In this document: positions 45,347-53,660 of the stretch, one piece after another | Layout of the letters: every line of letters begins with the position of its first letter | Position numbering within the stretch: position 1 is the stretch's first letter | Source: Saprospiraceae bacterium | Lineage (GTDB): Bacteria > Bacteroidota > Bacteroidia > Chitinophagales > Saprospiraceae | Assembly (NCBI GenBank): GCA_020629035.1 | Contig: JAHDEC010000026.1 | Span: forward strand, 1-58,020 | DNA length: 58,020 nucleotides | Direction: 5' to 3' | Made by a program: the position numbers and the translations under genes | The notes under the pieces: model-generated | Database searches by the model: none | What the model was told of the DNA's origin: nothing | What the model saw: only the letters and a program-made list of their open reading frames with translations

Positions 45347-46862
45347 TCATCTTGTAAAGGAGTCCATCTCTTGTGTACTCCTTTGCTTGTTTTCTGTATC
45401 AATAAATGGTCAGGTAAAAGGCGATTACCAATGGATATTTGCTTCTAATGCTTCAGAATTACCCGGTCATGAGGGGACTGTTTTTGATTTTAATGGTGAT
45501 AGCTTACAATTTATGTATCATGAACTGCCTAAAGGCATAAGAAATAATAATGCCTCTCTTGCTGATGAAGAAGGAAAATTACTTTTCTATACAAATGGCT
45601 GTGAGGTATTTGATGCTAGTTTCCAACTGATGGAAAATGGAGGTCAGATAAATCCAGGAGAGATCCATGACGAATATTGTCCATATGATATTTATGTGGG
45701 TACACAGAATTCCATGATCATACCTGATCCTGGGAATTTGTTTGGGTATTATTATTTTCATAAGAAACTTCAATGGATTTATGAACCAGTTTTGGATGCA
45801 GCTGCAACTGAGCTGACCTACACTTATATATCTTTTCAACAGAACCCTTTAGGAGAAGTCACCGATAAAAATGTGATCTTTGATAGTGGACCTCAATATG
45901 TTAGTGGATTTGGTGAAATTATTAAGCACAAGAATGATAAGGATTGGTGGCTTATTGAATTTACGTATGATACTTTTGGGGGGGTAGCACTAATATTTTT
46001 AGTAGATGAAGTTGGTATTAATCTCAGCCACGAAATTCCTGTAGAGAATCCATCTAGTCTCGATTTATATTGTTCTTCTTCTGGTCAATCTTGTTTTTCT
46101 CCAAATGGAGAGTTATTTGCGAAAAATTGTCCACTTACAGGTCTAGATGTATATGACTTTGATCGTTCGACTGGAATGCTTAGCAATTATAGGAATCTCG
46201 ACTATCCATCAAGTTATGGCAAAAATGGTTTGAGTATATCTCCAAACTCTCGCTTTGCTTATATTTCCACACATGACACGCTGTTTCAAGTTGATTTGTG
46301 GGAGCCCAATTTAGCAGATGGTCTGGTGTTAATTGACACCTTCGACTTATTTGGTGATCCATTTGGCAATAATTTTACTCATCAGCAATTGGGACCAGAT
46401 TGCAGAATCTATATGAATAGTACCAATGGGACAAGGCATATACATGTCATTGATAAACCTAATGAAAAAGGACTAGCATGTGATTTTAGGCAGCATGGTA
46501 TCGAATTGCCTCATTATATAAGTGCTGGTTCATTGCCTAATTTTCCACATTTCAGAGTAAATGAAGATGAGGTTTGCGATCCGAGTATTAGTTCACTATT
46601 TGGCTTGCCGATACAAATTGATTCTCCACTAAAAATCTTTCCGAACCCTGGCCAAGAAATATTAAATGTAGAAGGAATAAAATGCACCTCTTTTAATTGC
46701 ACCGTCAAAGCAATTGATGGGCATTTGGTTTACAAGGAAGATTTTAATCAGAGCGAATCTACTTTTGTCATAGAGACTCAACAGTGGGTGAATGGCATTT
46801 ATATTGTTTCAGTCATTTGCGAAGATGGAAATGTGTATTCCGAGAAATGGTTGAAGATGTAA
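45318..46862 (+). CDS. T9SS-secreted propeller-like protein, tandem copy 1
   Basis: The 514-residue protein has a long signal sequence (basic MLRKYLSKNNHLVK, then ISCVLLCLFSVSINGQ). A beta-rich body has a conserved EEGKLLFYTNGCEVFD segment (about 76-91), several Cys and a repeated TGLDVYDFD/DWWLI-type strand pattern, like the propeller-type proteins of this phylum. The C-terminus (from about 435, FPNPGQEILNVEG to WLKM) is a T9SS type A sorting domain. No enzyme motif is seen. It is about 90 percent identical to the next gene by manual count (about 53 differences, all between residues 44 and 390). The ATG is the only in-frame start near the signal peptide and lies inside a sorting-domain remnant. 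Confidence 0.85.
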   Translation: MLRKYLSKNNHLVKESISCVLLCLFSVSINGQVKGDYQWIFASNASELPGHEGTVFDFNGDSLQFMYHELPKGIRNNNASLADEEGKLLFYTNGCEVFDASFQLMENGGQINPGEIHDEYCPYDIYVGTQNSMIIPDPGNLFGYYYFHKKLQWIYEPVLDAAATELTYTYISFQQNPLGEVTDKNVIFDSGPQYVSGFGEIIKHKNDKDWWLIEFTYDTFGGVALIFLVDEVGINLSHEIPVENPSSLDLYCSSSGQSCFSPNGELFAKNCPLTGLDVYDFDRSTGMLSNYRNLDYPSSYGKNGLSISPNSRFAYISTHDTLFQVDLWEPNLADGLVLIDTFDLFGDPFGNNFTHQQLGPDCRIYMNSTNGTRHIHVIDKPNEKGLACDFRQHGIELPHYISAGSLPNFPHFRVNEDEVCDPSISSLFGLPIQIDSPLKIFPNPGQEILNVEGIKCTSFNCTVKAIDGHLVYKEDFNQSESTFVIETQQWVNGIYIVSVICEDGNVYSEKWLKM

Positions 46863-46903
46863 TATTTTACACTACTATTTTAGCAACTTTTCAGCTATAG
46901 TTC

Positions 46904-46959
46904 TTCTCAGCTTGCCGTTGAGTATGCTAATTAATATGGTCTCAGTTGGAAGCTGAGAA
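46904..46959. repeat. Hairpin repeat element, copy 2
   Basis: This copy has the same 10-bp perfect arms as copy 1. The inner arms read GTTGAG and CTCAGT, so two G-C pairs become G-U pairs while the fold is kept. It lies 41 bp after the stop of the first tandem gene, at the junction of the two duplication units. Confidence 0.8.
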
Positions 46960-46966
46960 TAGCTGA

Positions 46967-47137
46967 AGGATTCTTCGTCTGTACAACTATGTGGGTTTCT
47001 TAATCAATAAGGTTGAGACCAGCCATTCCTTTTTCCAATATAATGTTAGCAATTTCCATTCAGGAATTTATATCTTAGAAATAACAGATTTAGGAACTTC
47101 CGAGAAATATGCTAAGAAAGTACTTATCCAAAAATAA
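46967..47137 (+). pseudogene. Remnant of a T9SS type A sorting domain, copy 2
   Basis: It has the same sequence as the remnant at 45176-45346, offset by 1791 bp, ending in TAA at 47135-47137. It overlaps the ATG of the second tandem gene in another frame. The identity of both copies shows that the remnant was already fused to the gene before the duplication. Confidence 0.8.
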
Positions 47138-48653
47138 TCATCTTGTAAAGGAGTCCATCTCTTGTGTACTCCTTTGCTTGTTTTCTGTATCAATAAATGG
47201 TCAGGTAAAAGGCGATTATCAATGGATATTTGCTTCTGATGCTTCAGAATTGCCTGGTCATGAAGGAACTGTCTTTGATTTTAATGGAGATAGTATCCAA
47301 TTTATTTATCAAGAACTGCCCAAAGGCATAGGACATAACAATACATCCTTTACTGATGAAGAAGGAAAATTGCTTTTCTATACTAATGGCTGTGAGGTAT
47401 TTGATGCTAGTTTCCAACTTATGGAAAATGGAGATCAAATAAATCCAGGAGAAATTCATGATGAATATTGTCCTTATGACATTTATCTTGGTCCTCAAAA
47501 TTCTATAATAATACCAGATCCAAGTAATGCTAATGGTTATTATTATTTCCATAAAAAACTTCAGTGGATTTATGAACCAGTATTGGATTTAGTTGCTGAT
47601 GAGCTTAGGTACACATATATATCTTTTGAAGACAATCCATTAGGTGAAGTCACTGATAAAAATGTAGTCTTTGCTAGTGGACCTCAATATGTTAGTGGGT
47701 TTGCTGAGGTCATCACTCATAAGAATGATAAAGATTGGTGGTTAATTGATTTTACTTATGACACATTTGGGGGTTTGGTGTTAGTTTTCTTTATAAATGA
47801 AAATGGTATCAATCTGGTTCATGAAATTCCAATTGATAACCCAGAAAGTTTAAATTTATATTGCACTGGCACTGGCCAATCTTGTTTTTCTCCTAATGGA
47901 GAGTTGTTTACTAAGAATTGTCCACTAACAGGATTGGATGTTTATGACTTTGATCGAGAAACAGGAATGTTAAACAATCATAGAAATTTGAAATATCCTT
48001 CAAGTTATATTAAAAATGGTCTTAGCATATCTCCAAACTCCCGATTTGCTTATATTTCTACCCATGATACACTGTTTCAAGTTGATTTGTGGGAGCCAAA
48101 TTTAGCGGATGGTCTGGTGTTGATTGATACCTTCGACCTATTCGGAGACCCATTTGGTAATAATTTTGCTCTGCAGCAATTAGGCCCAGATTGCAGAATC
48201 TACATAAATAGTACCAATGGGACTAGACATATACATGTTATAGATAAGCCAGATGAGAAAGGGCTTGCCTGTGATTTTAGACAGCATGGCATTGAATTGC
48301 CTCATTATATAAGTGCTGGTTCATTACCTAATTTTCCACATTTCAGAGTAAATGAAGATGAGGTTTGCGATCCGAGTATTAGTTCACTATTTGGCTTGCC
48401 GATACAAATTGATTCTCCACTAAAAATCTTTCCGAACCCTGGCCAAGAAATATTAAATGTAGAAGGAATAAAATGCACCTCTTTTAATTGCACCGTCAAA
48501 GCAATTGATGGGCATTTGGTTTACAAGGAAGATTTTAATCAGAGCGAATCTACTTTTGTCATAGAGACTCAACAGTGGGTGAATGGCATTTATATTGTTT
48601 CAGTCATTTGCGAAGATGGAAATGTGTATTCCGAGAAATGGTTGAAGATGTAA
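47109..48653 (+). CDS. T9SS-secreted propeller-like protein, tandem copy 2
   Basis: This is the 514-residue paralog of the previous gene, of equal length with no indels. Signal peptide, sorting domain and the EEGKLLFYTNGC region are identical. The changes cluster in loops of the middle part, for instance GGVALIFLVDEVG versus GGLVLVFFINENG. Keeping both ends identical fits a surface protein family with recent exchange of ends. The start again lies within the sorting-domain remnant. A third hairpin copy follows 41 bp after the stop. Confidence 0.85.
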   Translation: MLRKYLSKNNHLVKESISCVLLCLFSVSINGQVKGDYQWIFASDASELPGHEGTVFDFNGDSIQFIYQELPKGIGHNNTSFTDEEGKLLFYTNGCEVFDASFQLMENGDQINPGEIHDEYCPYDIYLGPQNSIIIPDPSNANGYYYFHKKLQWIYEPVLDLVADELRYTYISFEDNPLGEVTDKNVVFASGPQYVSGFAEVITHKNDKDWWLIDFTYDTFGGLVLVFFINENGINLVHEIPIDNPESLNLYCTGTGQSCFSPNGELFTKNCPLTGLDVYDFDRETGMLNNHRNLKYPSSYIKNGLSISPNSRFAYISTHDTLFQVDLWEPNLADGLVLIDTFDLFGDPFGNNFALQQLGPDCRIYINSTNGTRHIHVIDKPDEKGLACDFRQHGIELPHYISAGSLPNFPHFRVNEDEVCDPSISSLFGLPIQIDSPLKIFPNPGQEILNVEGIKCTSFNCTVKAIDGHLVYKEDFNQSESTFVIETQQWVNGIYIVSVICEDGNVYSEKWLKM

Positions 48654-48690
48654 TATTTTACACTACTATTTTAGCAACTTTTCAGCTATA

Positions 48691-48755
48691 GTTCTTCTCA
48701 GCTTGCCGTTGAGTATTCGCATTAATATGGTCTCAGTTGGAAGCTGAGAATAGCT
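48691..48755. repeat. Hairpin repeat element, copy 3 (end of tandem array)
   Basis: About 65 bp matches the start of units 1 and 2, including both 10-bp arms (48695-48704 and 48741-48750), then the similarity stops after TAGCT. Three copies bracketing two units is what recombination between flanking repeats would leave. Confidence 0.8.
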
Positions 48756-48843
48756 ATGGAATAAATACAAGATTAGTGTTTGCATTACAAGACAGTTGAT
48801 ATTTTATTTGGAATGTATATCTTAGAAAAAGCAAAACTTCCAA

Positions 48844-49761
48844 ATGTATAGACCTTTATTATTACTAGCTTTTCTGCTCTTTAATGGTCCAAGCGGCATT
48901 GGACAAACAAAAGATAGTTTGTCTCTGCAGGCTTCTTCTATCGATAAAAAGAAATTAAGGACGGCAATAATCACAGAATCTGCCTTGTACTTAGGAAGCA
49001 TGTCCTATTTACAATTTATCTGGTATAAGGATTCAGAGCGTGTGCCTTTTCATTTTTATAATGATAGTAAAGGCTATTTGCAAATGGATAAAATGGGTCA
49101 TGCCTACGGAGCTTACATTGAAAGCTATTTGTCTTATAAATGGTTGAGAAATGCAGGACTGAGTAAAAATAAGGCTTTAATCTATGGAGGAACCCTGGGT
49201 ATTATTTTGCAAACACCTATCGAAGTTTTCGATGGACTTTATAAGCATTGGGGATTTTCTTGGAGTGATATGGCGGCAAACACAGCAGGTTCTTTATTAG
49301 TGATAGGGCAAGAAGTACTTTTAGATAAGCAGTTAGTGCAATATAAATTTAGTTATTCTAGATCTGAGTATGCTAGCTTGGCCAATGGTTATCTGGGAGA
49401 TAATGCCTTGGAGAGTTTATTTTTAGATTATAATAGTCAGACCTATTGGCTGAGTTCTAATTTGGATAACTACATACTAAAGGATAAAATTCCTGCCTGG
49501 CTCTGTGTATCCATTGGCTATAGCGCTAATGGCATGTATGGTGAATTTGAAAATCGCACTTCGTGGAAAGGGCTAAGCATTCCAGAAACGGATCGCTATC
49601 GACAATATCTTCTTTCACTAGATATTGATTGGACTAAAATACCCACTAAATCTAAGTTTATGAAGGGCCTTTTTCAGGCCATGAATTTTATTAAAGTGCC
49701 ATCACCTACCTTAGAGTTTGCCTCCAAAGGCAGGTCAAAAGCCCACTGGATTTATTTTTGA
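48844..49761 (+). CDS. DUF2279 (YfiM-like) envelope protein
   Basis: The 305-residue protein has a signal peptide (LLLLAFLLFNGPSGIGQ) and the DUF2279 features: SESALYLGSMSYLQ-like helix, MDKMGHAYGAYIESYLSYKW (about 79-98), and the WGFSWSDMAANTAGSLL segment (about 136-152). Such proteins are predicted to be inner- or outer-membrane associated; the function is unknown. It is the last rightward gene before the leftward redox cluster. Confidence 0.8.
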   Translation: MYRPLLLLAFLLFNGPSGIGQTKDSLSLQASSIDKKKLRTAIITESALYLGSMSYLQFIWYKDSERVPFHFYNDSKGYLQMDKMGHAYGAYIESYLSYKWLRNAGLSKNKALIYGGTLGIILQTPIEVFDGLYKHWGFSWSDMAANTAGSLLVIGQEVLLDKQLVQYKFSYSRSEYASLANGYLGDNALESLFLDYNSQTYWLSSNLDNYILKDKIPAWLCVSIGYSANGMYGEFENRTSWKGLSIPETDRYRQYLLSLDIDWTKIPTKSKFMKGLFQAMNFIKVPSPTLEFASKGRSKAHWIYF

Positions 49762-49818
49762 CTTAAGTAGAAGGCTTTTATTGATGGAAGCTGAGGAAAT
49801 CATTGGTATGGGTTTTTA

Positions 49819-50688
49819 TTAATTCAAATCGTAAAAAACACCTAGACTGTATGAGGGTGCAGCTGCAATAATTTCACCTCTAAAAGCGCCGGCGGCATTA
49901 GCCGATATACCAATGTTTTTAGTCAAGAAAATATTCGCTTCAAAAGCTAGGCTAGTAAATTCTGCATTATTTGCAAACACACTAGTACTAGTTACCGTTT
50001 CTGCTGTAAATCCGTTTTTGAATGACTCTATTGCATTTAATTTACTGCTCAACCAGACCTTATTATTCAATAAGCCGATACCTAGCTCAAGCCCATAGCG
50101 CAACTCCTCAGAAAATCCTTTTGTCCGATTGTTGAAACCAACATAAGTACTCACATAGGCTGAAGATTTACCGATATTGAAGCCTCTCCCTGCATCAAAT
50201 TGGATAATTTGATTAAATTCTCCATCACCTGTCTGCAAGTTGTTAAGTGTTCCACCTACTGATTTCCCAAGCGGTATTCCTAAAATTAAGCTTACTGAGA
50301 CAGGTGTTTTACTTCCAGCTTTAGTTAGACCATATTTAATACCGAGATCACTATCTCCCAAACTTTGCAATGCTTCACCAGGAATCAACAACTCTTCAGT
50401 AGTTCTTGACCGAACATTATTCATATAGTTGCGACTAAATAAGGTCGCGTTTAATAATAGATTTATGCGCTCACCGATTCCATGTTCAGTATACAAAGTG
50501 GTGTTAAAGATGCCGGTCGTTACATTAGGATCGATTAGGCCAGTATCTGTGTAATGTTGGTCAAAAACGGTCCACCATTCAGAAAACTTGTAGTATCCTT
50601 TTCCTTTTGGCTTTAGCCATGGCCCTCCAGCGAATACAGCAGAGCTTGTGATGCTAGATAGTATGATTATAATTGCTAGGTTTTTCAT
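49819..50688 (-). CDS. Outer membrane beta-barrel protein
   Basis: The 289-residue protein has a signal peptide (LAIIIILSSITSSAVFAGG). A series of amphipathic strands follows with Gly/Tyr/Asn turns, ending in YSLGVFYDLN, the layout of a small transporter-type barrel (Phenol_MetA_deg-like). It has no catalytic motif. It follows the DM13 lipoprotein gene by 12 bp and is the last gene of the cluster that begins with the AhpD-like gene. It could carry the substrate or electrons handled by its partners across the outer membrane, which is inference. Confidence 0.72.
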   Translation of the reverse strand: MKNLAIIIILSSITSSAVFAGGPWLKPKGKGYYKFSEWWTVFDQHYTDTGLIDPNVTTGIFNTTLYTEHGIGERINLLLNATLFSRNYMNNVRSRTTEELLIPGEALQSLGDSDLGIKYGLTKAGSKTPVSVSLILGIPLGKSVGGTLNNLQTGDGEFNQIIQFDAGRGFNIGKSSAYVSTYVGFNNRTKGFSEELRYGLELGIGLLNNKVWLSSKLNAIESFKNGFTAETVTSTSVFANNAEFTSLAFEANIFLTKNIGISANAAGAFRGEIIAAAPSYSLGVFYDLN

Positions 50689-50700
50689 ATTATGCTTGAT

Positions 50701-51381
50701 TTAAAATGTGCCTTCTCCAACTTTTACATTAAAGGGTTTACAATAGTATACGATGTATGCATAATCTGTAAATCCAAGATTGGGAATTTCGTATTTATGC
50801 TCACCTTCAAAAGTTTCTACTTTCCCTATTTCGTAGGCATTAGCGATGGAATTATTGTTATTAGATAGATAAATATAGAGTCCTGGTAGTGCGGTAGAGG
50901 CACTATAGTTGTCCTTAAATGATAGTTCTACACCTGTTTCAGTAGCTTCAAATACAAAGTCTCCTTCAAGTTTATAAGAGGATGTAGTAACAATTGCACC
51001 TTCTATTATTTCTATTACTTCTTCAAAGGTTGTCATTTCACCAACAGCCACTTCTATCGAATCTATCAGGTTTAAATCATCAGCTATGGTCTCCACGTAT
51101 ATGTGTGTGGAGCCTAATTGAAAGGCTGTCGCTAGGCCTGTCGCATCTATATCAATAATATTGGGATCAGCACTCGACCAACTAACTTCTGTAGATTCGG
51201 ATTGTCCAACATTATTAAAGTACTTATATTCAAAAACGAAATCGGTATTTATTTCGAGGGTATCTATGCTCGAAATGATATTCAAAACGGGATCGATATT
51301 ATCATCGATGTAATCATCAGATATACATGCATTTAACAGTAGAATACTGACAAGTCCTATGCCTAGCTTCAGCGCTTTCAT
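50701..51381 (-). CDS. Lipoprotein with Ig-like and DM13 domains
   Basis: The 226-residue lipoprotein (LLNACISD, lipobox Cys) has a BIG2/Ig-like middle (about 40-110, STEVSWSSADPNIIDIDATGLATAF). The C-terminal DM13 domain (about 125-226) shows YKLEGDFVFEATETGVELSF, LPGLYIYLSNNN and DYAYIVYYCKPFNVKVG with the conserved Cys. DM13 domains have been proposed to take part in electron transfer; that remains a hypothesis. It lies 21 bp after the OsmC-like gene and 12 bp before the barrel gene, so all four probably form one transcript. Confidence 0.8.
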   Translation of the reverse strand: MKALKLGIGLVSILLLNACISDDYIDDNIDPVLNIISSIDTLEINTDFVFEYKYFNNVGQSESTEVSWSSADPNIIDIDATGLATAFQLGSTHIYVETIADDLNLIDSIEVAVGEMTTFEEVIEIIEGAIVTTSSYKLEGDFVFEATETGVELSFKDNYSASTALPGLYIYLSNNNNSIANAYEIGKVETFEGEHKYEIPNLGFTDYAYIVYYCKPFNVKVGEGTF

Positions 51382-51402
51382 ATTAGTAATTTATTGGTTT
51401 TA

Positions 51403-51837
51403 TTAATTCGGTATTGTAAATTTCTCTTCTGCTTTTTCAGTGGCATGCTCGATATTCCATTCGTCTTCGAGCAATCGTTGAATGTAACAATCATTTGCTT
51501 TATTAATCAAAATGCTTCGTTGAGTTTCACTAATGTCACCATTGATAGAAACTTCGGTATATACATGGCTTGTAAATTTCCCTTCTGAGTTTTTCCTAAC
51601 TTTTTGGGAAATACTCGCATCGATTTCGCCTATGGTCCATCCTTCTTTTCTAGCATAATTCCTGATCGTGGCTGCTTTGCATAAGGCCAAGCCTGCCAAG
51701 ACTAGTTCGGTGGGTTTTAATCCTAGATCTGTGCCACCACTTTTGATGGGCTCATCTCCGACTATGGTATGTTTGCCATTAGTGATAATCGATTGATAAC
51801 CGCTTGAAATATTTTTTATTTGGATAATATTAGCCAT
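51403..51837 (-). CDS. OsmC/Ohr-family peroxiredoxin-like protein
   Basis: The 144-residue cytoplasmic protein has the two Cys of the OsmC/Ohr family: Cys53 (AGLALCKAATI) and Cys117 (ANDCYIQRLLE), with Glu/Arg-rich loops between. Such proteins reduce organic hydroperoxides or bind lipids. Cys53 lies in the usual position after the KPTELVLAGLAL helix. It is 36 bp after the AhpD-like gene and 21 bp before the DM13 lipoprotein gene. It is grouped with peroxide defence by homology; the actual substrate is open. Confidence 0.85.
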   Translation of the reverse strand: MANIIQIKNISSGYQSIITNGKHTIVGDEPIKSGGTDLGLKPTELVLAGLALCKAATIRNYARKEGWTIGEIDASISQKVRKNSEGKFTSHVYTEVSINGDISETQRSILINKANDCYIQRLLEDEWNIEHATEKAEEKFTIPN

Positions 51838-51873
51838 AATTGTTTGCTTTAAATTGAAAACTGATTACATAAT

Positions 51874-52425
51874 TTATGCTACTGCTACTTCTTCTAGAGA
51901 CTTAGCTAATGGAAAATCAATAGCAAATCCCGTCAAGTTATGGATGTAGTTACTCATCACTTTATCACCTATAATAATGACTAGATCGATCATGTTTACT
52001 TCCGTGTATCCTGCTGCAAAAAAGGCTTCTTTAGATGCTTCGTTAGCATTACCTCTATTGCTTGCAATGTCTAATGTAAACTTTGCTAAAGCATCAAGCT
52101 TAGCATCAAATGAGGCAGCACCCGTTCTTAATTCTAAAATTTGATTTTCAGTAAAACCATTCATTCCAGCTAAGACAGTATGGGCCGATTGACAATATTG
52201 ACAACCATTGTACTCACTTACAATTAGGTTAATCACTTCTCTTTCTTTTTTAGAAAGGCTTGATGGTCTGTTTTGTAGTGCTAAGTAATCTGCTAATGCA
52301 GTTTCGCTTTTGGCATAATAAGCATAGAGATTTGGCACAAATCCAAGACCTTGTTCTAACTGGTTAAAGATGGCTTGGTTATTAGTAGATACTTCTGCTT
52401 TTGTAGGTACGGTAAATGTTTTCAT
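51874..52425 (-). CDS. AhpD-like alkylhydroperoxidase/CMD-family protein
   Basis: The 183-residue protein has the AhpD-type active site Cys75-Gln-Tyr-Cys78 with His82 (NGCQYCQSAHT), followed by the expected helical CMD fold (AKFTLDIASNRGNANEASKEAF). Its role is disulfide-based reduction in peroxide defence. It is the first gene of the cluster AhpD, OsmC, DM13, barrel. Its promoter has a CATCTTTG -7 box and a phased TTCC array 75-150 bp upstream of the start. Confidence 0.88.
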   Translation of the reverse strand: MKTFTVPTKAEVSTNNQAIFNQLEQGLGFVPNLYAYYAKSETALADYLALQNRPSSLSKKEREVINLIVSEYNGCQYCQSAHTVLAGMNGFTENQILELRTGAASFDAKLDALAKFTLDIASNRGNANEASKEAFFAAGYTEVNMIDLVIIIGDKVMSNYIHNLTGFAIDFPLAKSLEEVAVA

Positions 52426-52462
52426 TGTATTATAATTTTGTGTTTCTTAATTAATTACAATA

Positions 52463-52470
52463 CAAAGATG
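52463..52470 (-). promoter_or_regulatory. -7 promoter box of the AhpD cluster
   Basis: On the minus strand this is CATCTTTG, one base from the Bacteroidota TAnnTTTG box, and it is identical in the cupredoxin promoter (54359-54366). Transcription would begin about 30 bases before the ATG at 52425. Confidence 0.5.
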
Positions 52471-52489
52471 GAGTAGAAACAAGCTTGAT

Positions 52490-52570
52490 AAATAGGCAGT
52501 TTTTCCTAAGTCTTTATCTAAAATTCCCTAGGCTATTAGCGAAAATTCCCTAAGAGTTTGCTTTTTTTCC
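52490..52570 (-). promoter_or_regulatory. Phased TTCC repeat operator A (AhpD cluster)
   Basis: Four TTCC(C) cores (C of TTCC at 52505, 52526, 52548, 52569) are spaced 21, 22 and 21 bp, about two helical turns each, on one face of the DNA. Core context is WTTCCCTAAG-like. The block aligns without gaps to 54385-54465 with about 61 of 80 bases equal by manual count. It lies between the end of the AraC regulator gene and the AhpD gene, about 30 bp upstream of the -7 box. Direct repeats with 21-bp spacing are how AraC-type proteins bind. Confidence 0.7.
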
Positions 52571-52601
52571 TTTGGCCAATATCGGTCCAGTTTTTTAGCC
52601 A

Positions 52602-53423
52602 TTATTTGTCATCTCTATAAAGGGTGGGAGAGACTCCTTGGTGCTTTTTGAAGAACCTACTGAAGGATTGAATATCTATAAACCCTACTTCATAGCCTAT
52701 TTCAGATATGGGTTTATCTGTATATTTTAAGAGTCGTCTTGCTTCCAACATAATTCTTGCTTGGATCATTTGCAGAGGTGATTTACCGCTGAGTTTTCCA
52801 AAGAGATTCGATAAGGTTTTGGGCGATTTATTGAGTAGTGAAGCATACTCAGCTACGCTATGTTTTTCTTTAAAATGTTGTTCTACCAAGTAATTAAATT
52901 CGCGTACTATGTCTGCTTGTCCCTCGTCTATTGCTTGAAAATTTGCTTGGGATTTGTACATCCGAGTGCTTAGGATAAGGATCCTTTTAAGCATCATTTG
53001 GAGCATTTCTAATTGTAGGTTATCACTGGCTTTCATTTCGATGACTAGCATTTTCCAGACCGTCTCTAGCGTGGATAATTCTTCTTGGTTTGGTTTAAGT
53101 GTTGGTGTATTATTAGAGCCGTAAAACAAAATGCCGCGACAACCGACTTCGCTATCATGGTTTAATATACAATGAAACGCTTTGTTAAATCGTAGAAAAT
53201 GATGGGTATTTAGCTTTTGTATTTCTATGGTATTAAAAGAGGTGAGAAATAGAATTTCATTTTTATTAAAACTTCTTTGTTCCGCATCGATTATAATCTG
53301 ATTATCATCCTCCAAAAACCATATCATGGAAAATTGTCCTTCTATTGCTTCTTCGATCAGATAAGGATTTTTGTCCAATGTCGATATCTCAAAATGTTCG
53401 TCAGTATTTCCAATGTACTTCAT
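52602..53423 (-). CDS. AraC-family transcriptional regulator of the redox cluster
   Basis: The 273-residue protein has an N-terminal cupin-like sensing part (about 1-150) and a C-terminal AraC helix-turn-helix (about 175-270: VAEYASLLNKSPKTLSNLF, then KPISEIGYEVGFIDIQSFSRFFKKHQGVSPTLYR). It stands between the cupredoxin gene and the AhpD cluster, in the same direction. It is the obvious candidate to bind the two phased arrays. The inducer is unknown; oxidants or copper are guesses from the targets. Confidence 0.9.
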   Translation of the reverse strand: MKYIGNTDEHFEISTLDKNPYLIEEAIEGQFSMIWFLEDDNQIIIDAEQRSFNKNEILFLTSFNTIEIQKLNTHHFLRFNKAFHCILNHDSEVGCRGILFYGSNNTPTLKPNQEELSTLETVWKMLVIEMKASDNLQLEMLQMMLKRILILSTRMYKSQANFQAIDEGQADIVREFNYLVEQHFKEKHSVAEYASLLNKSPKTLSNLFGKLSGKSPLQMIQARIMLEARRLLKYTDKPISEIGYEVGFIDIQSFSRFFKKHQGVSPTLYRDDK

Positions 53424-53595
53424 AGTAGTTTGTCTTGATAGTTGATTAACAAGCAGAGTTCACTTTAGCTCTTCCTTGCCTCTATTTTTTATGTCGCAAG
53501 TGGACATCAGTAGTGCTTATTGAATCCTAGATATCTTTTTTAATCATGATGATACCTAATTTATAAGGCCTAAATTATGATTTAAAAATTAGCTA

Positions 53596-53632
53596 AAAGA
53601 AAAAGGTTATGCTAATTATTATTAGCATAACC
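53596..53632 (-). terminator. Terminator of the cupredoxin gene
   Basis: The perfect 12-bp stem GGTTATGCTAAT/ATTAGCATAACC has a TATT loop and, on the minus strand, is followed by TTTTTCTTTT. It sits 29 bp after the cupredoxin stop and before the AraC gene, so the two genes are mainly separate transcripts. Confidence 0.85.
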
Positions 53633-53660
53633 TGATCGAAAATTTATGAAAATCTAGAGA

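Larger units (their letters stand above)
45109..46899 (+). repeat. Tandem duplication unit 1 (1791 bp)
   Basis: This unit, together with 46900-48690, repeats with a constant 1791-bp offset and no visible indel. It contains a hairpin element (45113-45168), a sorting-domain remnant (45176-45346) and a full T9SS gene (45318-46862). Outside the central part of the gene the two units are almost identical. Confidence 0.92.
46900..48690 (+). repeat. Tandem duplication unit 2 (1791 bp)
   Basis: This is the second unit of the duplication, starting at the second hairpin element. From about 46536 in unit 1 (48327 in unit 2) to the unit boundary the two are identical, as are about 270 bp around the gene start. 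The middle 1.1 kb carries many differences. Confidence 0.92.

Noticed and set aside
49786-49799. Possible fourth partial copy of the hairpin element (GGAAGCTGAGGAAA)
   Set aside because: Only one arm is similar and the other arm is absent, so chance similarity cannot be excluded.
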